From contig JAHZCF010000106.1 in assembly GCA_019423005.1 (NCBI GenBank), positions 1-6,836 on the forward strand: DNA of 6,836 bases. Direction: 5' to 3'. Below the pieces are notes generated by a model. It worked only from the letters and a program-made list of their open reading frames with translations. It was not told where the DNA came from and did no database searches. Both the position numbers and the translations under genes were made by a program. This DNA is from Haemophilus sp. (lineage in GTDB: Bacteria > Pseudomonadota > Gammaproteobacteria > Enterobacterales > Pasteurellaceae). Of the stretch, positions 1-5,307 are shown piece after piece; the first letter of the stretch is position 1; each line of letters begins with the position of its first letter.

Positions 1-140
1 AAGCATTACAAGTGGTGCCGAAAGAACGTTTATGGGTAAACCCAGACTGTGGTTTAAAAACGCGCGGTTGGCCAGAAACAATTGCGGCATTAAAAGTGAT
101 GGTTGATGTTACGAAAAAATTACGTGCTGAATTAGCGTAA
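1..140 (+). CDS. metE: Cobalamin-independent methionine synthase (MetE), C-terminal end only
   Basis: Reading the frame whose first full codon is at base 3 gives 45 residues and a TAA stop at 138-140. They include LWVNPDCGLKTRGWPET, which matches the conserved C-terminal block of MetE. MetE transfers a methyl group from 5-methyltetrahydropteroyl-triglutamate to homocysteine in the cytoplasm, the last step of B12-independent methionine synthesis. The Cys in NPDCGLKTR corresponds to the last of the zinc ligands that activate homocysteine (Cys726 in E. coli MetE, by knowledge of the family). The protein ends about 27 residues after this Cys, as is normal, so the C-terminus is intact and only the 5' part lies outside the window. 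It is convergent with cdd and is followed by a hairpin terminator. The identity is secure from the motif, although only about 6% of the protein is visible. Confidence 0.95.
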   Translation, partial: ALQVVPKERLWVNPDCGLKTRGWPETIAALKVMVDVTKKLRAELA

Positions 141-150
141 AATCAGTAAA

Positions 151-195
151 AAGAAAGGCGAGCATGAGAGATTATCTCTGTTCGCCTTTTCTTTT
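151..195. terminator. Probable bidirectional intrinsic terminator between metE and cdd
   Basis: GGCGAGCA (157-164) pairs with TGTTCGCC (179-186) through one G-U pair. The stem extends inward through GAGA/TCTC (166-169 with 175-178, after a bulged T) and outward through AAA/TTT. On the + strand the stem is followed by TTTTCTTTT. On the - strand it is followed by TTTCTTTTT. The structure can therefore stop transcripts from both convergent genes. It begins 10 bases after the metE stop and ends about 30 bases from the cdd stop. Confidence 0.85.
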
Positions 196-218
196 AGTGC
201 AAAAATAATTAATTTTTG

Positions 219-227
219 ACCGCACTT
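219..227 (-). repeat. DNA uptake signal sequence (Hin type) at the cdd stop codon
   Basis: The - strand reads AAGTGCGGT, an exact 9-base Haemophilus uptake core, followed by CAAAAAT and, after six further bases, a second A/T run. This matches the extended uptake consensus. The first two bases of the core are the last two bases of the cdd TAA stop (226-228). It has no hairpin partner here. The known role of this repeat is recognition of self DNA during natural transformation. Confidence 0.9.
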
Positions 228-1101
228 ACAGGCTAATATATTCCATTTTCACCTTACAGAGGCTCTTCAATAACTGCTCTGCCATCTTGCGGTGACTTAA
301 ACGCAACGGTTTCTCTGCAAACACTACTCGCTCAATTTTTGATACATCCAATTGATTTAAATAAGCAAAATTAATCGCCGTTTGCATAGCTGGTAAACTT
401 GGGTTAAATGCCGCATTTTCTGCATATCGACCACAAATCATTTCCCCATTTTTAAATAAAATGCCGACACCATGAGGGCTTTTAGAATAAGGTGAATGTG
501 CTCGGTTTGCGCCTAAAATCGCTTTATTTGCCACTTCATCTTCCGTCGTCAATGTGAAACCTTGTTCTTCTTTGTTTAATAGAAGCAAATCAACACCTAA
601 ATCTTTTGGTCCAAAGCTGTCGGGTAAATATTGAGGAAGTGGATTATTTTGACTGTGTGGTAAATGGATTTTCAAATCTTCAGCTTGATAAAGCTCATTC
701 ATAAATTGACGACAGTGACCACAAGGCGTGTAATTCACCACGATATCCGTGATGCGAGGTTCATTACGTAACCATGCATGGCTAATCGCACTTTGTTCAG
801 CATGGATGGTTTGAGCCATGCTACTCCCCTGAAATTCTTGATTTGCACCAAAGTAAAAATCACCACTTTCACCAATCGCAATCGCGCCAACATGAAATTC
901 TGAAATGGGTGTGTGGCTATAACAAGCTGCCACAGGTAAAAGCGCCAAACCTAATTGAACAGGCGTAAGCTTAAATTCATCACAAATTGACCGCACTTTC
1001 TCAGCCGGTAAAAAACCTTTCCATTCTTGTTCTTCTAATGCAGAAAGAATTGCATTTGAAAGTGGCGAATCGGCTAATGCTTGTTGAATTTTTTGTTGCA
1101 T
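226..1101 (-). CDS. cdd: Cytidine deaminase, two-domain homodimeric type
   Basis: This 291-residue protein matches the roughly 294-residue E. coli-type Cdd. It hydrolyses cytidine and deoxycytidine to uridine and deoxyuridine plus ammonia in cytoplasmic pyrimidine salvage. The zinc site is complete: HAEQ at about 100-103 supplies the His ligand and the catalytic Glu102, and TPCGHC at 125-130 supplies Cys127 and Cys130. The C-terminal half (about 190-291, for example SPYSKSPHGVGI and RYAENAAFNPSLPAMQ) is the degenerate, non-catalytic second deaminase-like domain typical of this long class. The ATG at 1099-1101 is supported by AAGGAG (1109-1114) seven bases upstream. It lies downstream of and in the same direction as the ABC transporter genes, but a strong terminator separates them, so it is probably transcribed from its own promoter. 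An uptake signal lies inside the gene at 990-998. Confidence 0.97.
   Translation of the reverse strand: MQQKIQQALADSPLSNAILSALEEQEWKGFLPAEKVRSICDEFKLTPVQLGLALLPVAACYSHTPISEFHVGAIAIGESGDFYFGANQEFQGSSMAQTIHAEQSAISHAWLRNEPRITDIVVNYTPCGHCRQFMNELYQAEDLKIHLPHSQNNPLPQYLPDSFGPKDLGVDLLLLNKEEQGFTLTTEDEVANKAILGANRAHSPYSKSPHGVGILFKNGEMICGRYAENAAFNPSLPAMQTAINFAYLNQLDVSKIERVVFAEKPLRLSHRKMAEQLLKSLCKVKMEYISL
990..998 (-). repeat. DNA uptake signal sequence inside cdd
   Basis: This is an exact AAGTGCGGT on the - strand, followed by an A/T-rich tract (CAATTTG, then ATTTAA after a short gap). It is in frame with the coding sequence and encodes part of EKVRSIC (Cdd residues about 34-40). It is the only exact core copy that lies wholly within a coding region of this window. 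Confidence 0.85.
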
Positions 1102-1128
1102 ATTAAATCTCCTTATTTTTATATGCCC

Positions 1129-1157
1129 ATTCTACGCTATTTAAGAAAAAACCTAAA
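1129..1157 (-). promoter_or_regulatory. Weak candidate sigma-70 promoter for cdd
   Basis: On the - strand TAGAAT (1129-1134, five of six consensus bases) is preceded, with a 17-base spacer, by TTTAGG (1152-1157, only three of six). It would give a leader of about 20 bases before the cdd start and would sit downstream of the ABC operon terminator, where a cdd promoter is needed. The poor -35 hexamer makes this tentative. No clear CRP palindrome is seen here, although E. coli cdd is known to be controlled by CRP and CytR. Confidence 0.35.
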
Positions 1158-1221
1158 TGCTAAAAGATTTTCGGAATATGTTTCCAATCATTTATCAACA
1201 TTAAAAATAAACAAAAAAATA

Positions 1222-1230
1222 ACCGCACTT
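1222..1230 (-). repeat. DNA uptake signal, left arm of inverted pair
   Basis: This is an exact AAGTGCGGT core on the - strand, followed by TATTTTT and then ATTTTT after six bases. It therefore has the full extended uptake consensus and not just the core. It forms the downstream arm of the terminator hairpin. Confidence 0.9.
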
Positions 1231-1233
1231 TTA

Positions 1234-1242
1234 AAGTGCGGT
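1234..1242 (+). repeat. DNA uptake signal, right arm of inverted pair
   Basis: This is an exact AAGTGCGGT core on the + strand, followed by CATAAAT and then ATTTTA after six bases, again the full extended consensus. It is the only exact core in the window in + orientation and pairs with the copy three bases away. Confidence 0.9.
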
Positions 1243-1271
1243 CATAAATTAAGATATTTTATTCACTCGTG

Positions 1272-2084
1272 TTATAACAACGATGGCGCAACACCAAGTA
1301 ATTTTCTTGTGTAATCCACGGTTGGGTGGTTGAAAATATCTTCAGTGCTACCTGTTTCCAAAATTTGACCGCCGTACATCACGACAATGCGATCAGATAC
1401 TTGGCGTACGGTTTGGATATCGTGAGAGATAAACACCATGGCAAGATTGAGTTCTTTTTTCAAGTCTGCCAATAAGTTTAATACCTGAGCACGAACAGAT
1501 ACGTCTAATGCAGAAGTCGGCTCATCCGCCACAATCAGTTTTGGATTCAGCGCTAAAGCACGTGCAATCGCCACACGTTGTTTTTGTCCACCTGATAAAC
1601 GAGTTGGCTCAACTTGTGCCGCAGAACGAGGTAAACCGACGCGAGAAAGCAAGTCATACACGCGTTTTTCCCGTTCATGGGGTTGTAACACATTGTGAAT
1701 ATCCATTGGGTCACGCAAAATATCCAACACTTTCATACGAGGATTCAGTGCAGTTGCCGGGTCTTGGAAAATGACCGACACTTGGCGACCGAATTGTTTT
1801 CTCGCTTCTGAGCTGCCATATTGCATTTGTAAACCGTTGAATTTCACTAAACCTGACGTTGGTTTAAGCAGTCCAATGATCACGTTGGCTAAGGTAGATT
1901 TCCCGCAGCCAGACTCCCCAACTAAACCAATGGTTTCCCCTGCTTTGATGCCAAGACTCACATTGTTCACCGCAGTGAATTTTTTACGTCCAAACAACGA
2001 ACCGTCGCGAGAAGGAAATTGCACCACGATATTTTCTAAATCGATGATGTTTTGTTCTTTAATGACTTTAATACTACTGCTCAT
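1272..2084 (-). CDS. ABC transporter ATP-binding protein, DppF/OppF type
   Basis: This 270-residue cytoplasmic ATPase powers the importer together with the ATPase half of the upstream fusion. All nucleotide-binding motifs are present: Walker A GESGCGKST (56-64), Q-loop Gln107 in IFQDP, signature LSGGQKQR (163-170), Walker B LIVADEPTS (183-191), D-loop SALD, and switch His221 in ISHD. The N-terminal FGRKKFTAVNNVSL is typical of the DppF/OppF branch. The C-terminus stops at DYTRKLLGVAPSLL, right after the start of the oligopeptide C-terminal region, so it is about 50-60 residues shorter than E. coli DppF and lacks the cysteine-bearing tail; its only Cys is in Walker A. The ATG (2082-2084) follows the stop of the fusion gene by one base, with AAGGAG six bases upstream, so translation is probably coupled. 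It is the last gene of the unit. The general role is secure; the substrate is unknown. Confidence 0.95.
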   Translation of the reverse strand: MSSSIKVIKEQNIIDLENIVVQFPSRDGSLFGRKKFTAVNNVSLGIKAGETIGLVGESGCGKSTLANVIIGLLKPTSGLVKFNGLQMQYGSSEARKQFGRQVSVIFQDPATALNPRMKVLDILRDPMDIHNVLQPHEREKRVYDLLSRVGLPRSAAQVEPTRLSGGQKQRVAIARALALNPKLIVADEPTSALDVSVRAQVLNLLADLKKELNLAMVFISHDIQTVRQVSDRIVVMYGGQILETGSTEDIFNHPTVDYTRKLLGVAPSLL

Positions 2085-2085
2085 A

Positions 2086-4062
2086 TTATGCTCCTTTCGC
2101 TTCCGTTACAGGCTTAGCTAGATGAGAAGCCCACAAGTGAGACGGCTCGCCTTCCACAGCGGTTAATATCAATTTTTGATCCGGATTTGCATCTGGTCGT
2201 AATGAACGACTTGCAAAACGGTCACCTGCCGCAAAGTCGTAAGGTGACGGTACGCTGCCCGGAATTTGATATAAACGTTTCGCACGGACTTCAGTTGAAA
2301 GTACAGAGCCCAATAAGCCACGGGTATATTCGTGAGTTGGATTAGCAAGCAATAAGGATGTTGGTGCCATTTCAACCACTTGCCCTGCATACATTACCGT
2401 AATGTGGTGGGCTAATTGAGCAACCAAGGCTAAATCGTGGCTGACAAACACCATTGCAAACCCCAGTTTTTCACGTAGTTCATTCAATAATTTCACTACT
2501 TCAGCTTGAACGGTTACGTCTAATGCAGTTGTTGGTTCATCGGCGATTAATAATTTCGGTTCACGAGTTAATGCCATTGCAATCACCACACGTTGACGTT
2601 GACCACCAGAAAGTTCGTGTGGATAACGATTCAACACTTTTTCAGGATCAAGGTGTACCCATTCCAACAATTTTTCTGCGGTATGGTGACTGCCACGTTT
2701 GATGAGCTGTGCCATTTGATCTTTAATACGCATTGATGGGTTTAACGCACTTAAAGAGTCTTGGTAAATCATCGCAATTTCAGAACCACGCAATTCACTT
2801 AAATTGTTAGAATTAAGTAAGCTATGTTGTTTGCCACTACGGTCGGTGAAAAGCACTTCCCCGGTAATTTTTGCTGTTTTTGGTAACAAGCCCATGATAG
2901 AGAATGCGGTAATAGATTTACCACAACCAGACTCACCTACTAACCCCATGGTTTCCCCTTCATTTACGGTGAAGCTGATGTTATCTACCAATGGAATTTC
3001 ACCATAACGATTCGGGAAACGGATTGATAAGTTTTTCACTTGTAAAATCGGTTTTGCATTTGGATCTAATTGCATACGATTAGTACGTGTGATTTCTTTT
3101 TCATGTAATTTGAGTAAGTAACGTTTTAACGCAAGACCTTCAGAAAGCGCTTCTTGTACGTCAGTAGAAAGACGTTCATCTGATTTGCCTTCTGGTTTTT
3201 TACCGCCTTTTAAGCGCGGGTTAACCAAGGCATCAGTAAGACCTTCCGCTAAGATATTTAAGGCTAATACGGTTAAAAGAATCATCACACCTGCAAAGGT
3301 TGTCGCCCACCATGCACCGTTTAATACAATGTTACGACCTTCAGAAAGAATGTTACCCCATGAAGGATGTGGTGGTTGTACACCTGCCCCCAAGAAAGAA
3401 AGCGAGGCTTCGAATACAATGGCATCAGCCACCATTACGGTTGCGAAGACTAAAACCGGTGCCGCGGTATTGCGTACAACGTGTTTGAGAAGAATATAAG
3501 TACGGCTACCACCAATAACGCGTTCAGCACGCACATAGTCTTCATCCCATTGTGATACCACATTCGCACGAACCACACGAGCAAGTTGCGGGGTATAAAC
3601 CACGGCAATGGTGATGATAATGACCGGTACAGAGTTACCAAAGGTTGCTAATAACACTGCCGCTAATGCGATACCCGGGAAAGCCATTAAAATATCCATT
3701 AAGCGCATAATAATTTCATTGCCCCATTTATCAGATGTCGCTGCAGTAGCCCCTAAAACACTACCGAAAAGAATGGCACAAGCTACCGCACCTAAACCGA
3801 TAAATAAGGACGTTTGGGCGCCGTAAACAATACGAGAGAAAATATCACGACCAAGTCGATCAGTCCCAAACCAATATTCCGCACTTGGAGCACGCATACG
3901 TGCGATCACTTCTAATGGATCATGTGTTGCGACCCAAGGGGCAAACACCGCCACTAAAGCAACGAAAACTAAGAATAATAATGAAATTTTTGATGCGGTG
4001 GAAAGTGCTCGGAATCTCGCACCGCTTGCAGCTAATCGATCTGCTAAACCTTGACGAAACAT
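2086..4062 (-). CDS. Fused peptide-type ABC permease (DppC-like) and ATPase (DppD-like)
   Basis: One uninterrupted 658-residue frame carries two proteins that are usually separate. Residues 1-285 are a DppC-type inner-membrane permease: first membrane segment about 26-46, FGTDRLGRDIFSRIVYGAQTS (65-85) typical of this family, further hydrophobic segments at about 87-107, 122-141, 145-163, 203-225 and 254-275, and the ATPase-contacting EAA-like loop at about 174-203. Residues 286-335 form a charged linker. Residues 336-658 are a DppD-type ATPase with Walker A GESGCGKS (376-383), Q434, signature LSGGQRQR (484-491), Walker B LLIADEPT (504-511) and H542. The oligopeptide C-terminal region (about 575-645) is present, but its usual cysteines are replaced (GDRFASRS at 613-620). 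The ATG overlaps the upstream permease stop as TAATG, with GGAG six bases before it. Both halves look functional, so this reads as a true fusion and not a sequencing artefact. Confidence 0.95.
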   Translation of the reverse strand: MFRQGLADRLAASGARFRALSTASKISLLFLVFVALVAVFAPWVATHDPLEVIARMRAPSAEYWFGTDRLGRDIFSRIVYGAQTSLFIGLGAVACAILFGSVLGATAATSDKWGNEIIMRLMDILMAFPGIALAAVLLATFGNSVPVIIITIAVVYTPQLARVVRANVVSQWDEDYVRAERVIGGSRTYILLKHVVRNTAAPVLVFATVMVADAIVFEASLSFLGAGVQPPHPSWGNILSEGRNIVLNGAWWATTFAGVMILLTVLALNILAEGLTDALVNPRLKGGKKPEGKSDERLSTDVQEALSEGLALKRYLLKLHEKEITRTNRMQLDPNAKPILQVKNLSIRFPNRYGEIPLVDNISFTVNEGETMGLVGESGCGKSITAFSIMGLLPKTAKITGEVLFTDRSGKQHSLLNSNNLSELRGSEIAMIYQDSLSALNPSMRIKDQMAQLIKRGSHHTAEKLLEWVHLDPEKVLNRYPHELSGGQRQRVVIAMALTREPKLLIADEPTTALDVTVQAEVVKLLNELREKLGFAMVFVSHDLALVAQLAHHITVMYAGQVVEMAPTSLLLANPTHEYTRGLLGSVLSTEVRAKRLYQIPGSVPSPYDFAAGDRFASRSLRPDANPDQKLILTAVEGEPSHLWASHLAKPVTEAKGA

Positions 4063-5015
4063 TATAGACTCCGAATTTTAGGGTTAATCAATACATAGAG
4101 AATATCAACGATAATATTCACTAAAACGAAGGTAAAGGCGATTGTTAGTACCACACCTTGTACTAAGTGCAAGTCATGGTTGACGATACCGTTAAAAATC
4201 AATTTACCCATACCTGGTAAGTCAAAGATTTGTTCGATAACTACCGCACCACCAAGTAAGTAACCTACACGTAAGCCTAATACAGTCACAGGTGTAATTA
4301 AGGCATTACGTAATACGTTGTGACGAATAACGGTTGCATAAGGCACACCGTTACCAATCGCTGTTCTCACATAGTCTTTATCCATTTCTTCAACCATGGT
4401 TGTACGCACCACACGAATTAATGACGCACATACTGGCACAGCAAGTGCAAGAGATGGCAAAATCATGGAATTGATATACCCCATTGGGCTTTCGCTGAAT
4501 GGTACAAAACCACCAGAAGGCAACCAATCTAATTCCAAAGAGAACCATTGAATAAGTAAGATACCTAGCCAGAATGATGGTGTTGCAACCGCTGCAACAG
4601 AGATTAAACGAATCACTTGGTCTACCCAGCTATCACGATAAAGCGCTGCAAGTACACCTAATGAGAAAGACACTACTGCCGCAAACACCACGCCAATTAA
4701 GGTAAGTTGTAATGTGATTGGGAAAGATTTCGCTAGCATGCTACTGATGGGTAATTCTGGTGGCATCGTCACACCAAAATCCAATACAAGTAAGTTGCCT
4801 AAGAAACGAAAATATTGAACAAAGAGTGGATCATTTAAGCCATGTGATTCGCGGTAAAGTTGTTTTGCCGCTTCACTAGCACTTTCGCCCAATGCCACCG
4901 TAGCTGGATCACCTGGTGTGAATTGAAGCACCACAAAAACGAGAGCTGTTACACCCAGTATCATGACTGGCAAGGCCATCAATCGGCGTAACAATAATCG
5001 AAGTATCATTTCCAT
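4062..5015 (-). CDS. ABC transporter permease, DppB/OppB type
   Basis: This 317-residue inner-membrane protein should pair with the permease half of the fusion to form the translocation channel. It shows the DppB-family N-terminus (RLLLRRLMALPVMILGVTAL, then FTPGDPA at 32-38), hydrophobic segments at about 13-31, 100-124, 134-158, 183-203, 240-262 and 284-311, and the EAA-type ATPase-contact loop at about 214-246 (DYVRTAIGNGVPYATVIRHN). EQIFDLPGMGKL (261-272) is a conserved block of this permease branch. Length is normal for the family. Two Met codons lie close together (MEM). The first, at 5013-5015, is preferred because AGGAG is seven bases upstream of it. It is the first gene downstream of the internal CRP-linked promoter, and its stop overlaps the next start by one base. 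The substrate cannot be deduced. Confidence 0.95.
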   Translation of the reverse strand: MEMILRLLLRRLMALPVMILGVTALVFVVLQFTPGDPATVALGESASEAAKQLYRESHGLNDPLFVQYFRFLGNLLVLDFGVTMPPELPISSMLAKSFPITLQLTLIGVVFAAVVSFSLGVLAALYRDSWVDQVIRLISVAAVATPSFWLGILLIQWFSLELDWLPSGGFVPFSESPMGYINSMILPSLALAVPVCASLIRVVRTTMVEEMDKDYVRTAIGNGVPYATVIRHNVLRNALITPVTVLGLRVGYLLGGAVVIEQIFDLPGMGKLIFNGIVNHDLHLVQGVVLTIAFTFVLVNIIVDILYVLINPKIRSL

Positions 5016-5050
5016 CTGACTTCTCCTATTCTAGCTTGAGAAATTCGTTA

Positions 5051-5066
5051 GCTTCAAAAATGAAGC
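5051..5066 (-). other. Small hairpin in the 5' leader of the permease transcript
   Basis: GCTTCA (5051-5056) and TGAAGC (5061-5066) pair perfectly around a 4-base loop, with a possible outer TTC/GAA extension (5044-5046 with 5067-5069) across a bulge. It lies about 35 bases upstream of the permease start, inside the leader predicted from the promoter at 5104-5132. No T-run follows it on the - strand, so it is not a terminator. A role in mRNA stability or translation is possible but unproven. Confidence 0.4.
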
Positions 5067-5103
5067 GAAACAATCAAATTCAAAAACAAAATGAATTACA
5101 GTA

Positions 5104-5132
5104 ATCATAATGTTCAGCCTAAGCCCTGTCAA
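5104..5132 (-). promoter_or_regulatory. Near-consensus sigma-70 promoter for the permease/ATPase genes
   Basis: On the - strand a perfect -35 hexamer TTGACA (5127-5132) is followed after 17 bases by TATGAT (5104-5109, five of six bases). Transcription should start near 5097, giving a leader of about 80 bases to the permease ATG. The promoter lies downstream of the binding-protein gene's terminator and just downstream of a CRP-type palindrome, so it can drive the three downstream genes independently of the binding-protein gene. Confidence 0.85.
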
Positions 5133-5160
5133 TCCAAGTACATAGAGCAAAATTCAAATC

Positions 5161-5176
5161 TGTGATCGGCTTCACA
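5161..5176 (-). promoter_or_regulatory. Perfect CRP-type binding site upstream of the permease promoter
   Basis: TGTGA (5161-5165), six bases, then TCACA (5172-5176) matches the cAMP-CRP core palindrome in both half sites, with A/T-rich flanks. Its centre (5168.5) is about 71.5 bases upstream of the transcription start inferred from the neighbouring promoter, one of the standard class I positions, on the same DNA face as -61.5. The spacer is of the ordinary (CRP-N) type and lacks the GCGATC/GATCGC half-site change of the Sxy-dependent competence sites (CRP-S). Carbon- or energy-limitation control of the permease operon is the natural inference. Confidence 0.8.
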
Positions 5177-5234
5177 AAGATTTTTTTGAAATGAAATTGA
5201 GAGAAAAAATGATTGAAAAATAGAGAGAAAAATA

Positions 5235-5243
5235 ACCGCACTT
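5235..5243 (-). repeat. DNA uptake signal sequence in the transporter intergenic gap
   Basis: This is an exact AAGTGCGGT on the - strand, followed by TATTTTT and, after six bases, ATTTTT, which is a full match to the extended consensus. It stands alone, without an inverted partner, between the binding-protein terminator and the CRP site. Confidence 0.9.
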
Positions 5244-5250
5244 TGGTGTT

Positions 5251-5289
5251 AAAAAGAAAGAAAAAAGGCTGTTGATTGCTCAACAGCCT
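5251..5289 (-). terminator. Intrinsic terminator after the solute-binding protein gene
   Basis: AGGCTGTTGA (5266-5275) and TCAACAGCCT (5280-5289) form a perfect 10-base-pair stem with a TTGC loop. On the - strand it is followed by TTTTTT, then CTTTCTTTTT. It starts about 19 bases after the stop of the binding-protein gene. It should end most binding-protein transcripts before the permease genes, possibly allowing some read-through. In this gap (5016-5307) the only signals I recognise are this terminator, the uptake signal, CRP site, promoter and leader hairpin, plus the permease ribosome binding site (about 5022-5027). Confidence 0.93.
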
Positions 5290-5307
5290 AAACATTAAAA
5301 AGTGCTT

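Larger units (their letters stand above)
1211..1242 (-). terminator. Intrinsic terminator of the ABC transporter genes, built from an inverted uptake-signal pair
   Basis: ACCGCACTT (1222-1230) and AAGTGCGGT (1234-1242) form a perfect 9-base-pair stem with a 3-base loop. On the - strand the stem is followed by TATTTTTTTG and further T-rich sequence (down to about 1205), the usual arrangement of an intrinsic terminator. It begins 30 bases past the stop of the last transporter gene (1272) and should insulate cdd from the operon. Head-to-head uptake signals acting as terminators are well known in Haemophilus. Confidence 0.9.

Noticed and set aside
1172..1184. GGAA-N5-TTCC inverted repeat upstream of cdd as an operator
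   Set aside because: The arms are only four bases long and match no regulator site I recognise, including CRP or CytR.
1081..1314. Open frame of 77 codons on the + strand between cdd and the transporter genes
   Set aside because: It runs through the cdd ribosome binding site, the uptake-signal terminator and the end of the ATPase gene; composition is low-complexity and no ribosome binding site or family resemblance is seen.
1508..3826. Several + strand open frames of 60-116 codons opposite the ATPase and fusion genes
   Set aside because: They are antisense to strongly conserved ATP-binding and permease motifs and their translations show no recognisable domain, so they are shadows of the real genes.
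3878..3886. TCCGCACTT (also ATCGCACTT near 788 and AACGCACTT near 2745) as further uptake signals
   Set aside because: Each differs from the core by one base and lies inside a gene; they may be degenerate copies but cannot be separated from chance.
4021..4029. ACCGCTTGC as the other (Apl-type) uptake signal
   Set aside because: It has one mismatch, is inside coding sequence and has no A/T-rich extension; a chance match.
5272..5283. TTGATTGCTCAA as an FNR-like site
   Set aside because: The two half sites are too close (FNR needs TTGAT-N4-ATCAA), and the sequence is simply the top of the terminator hairpin.
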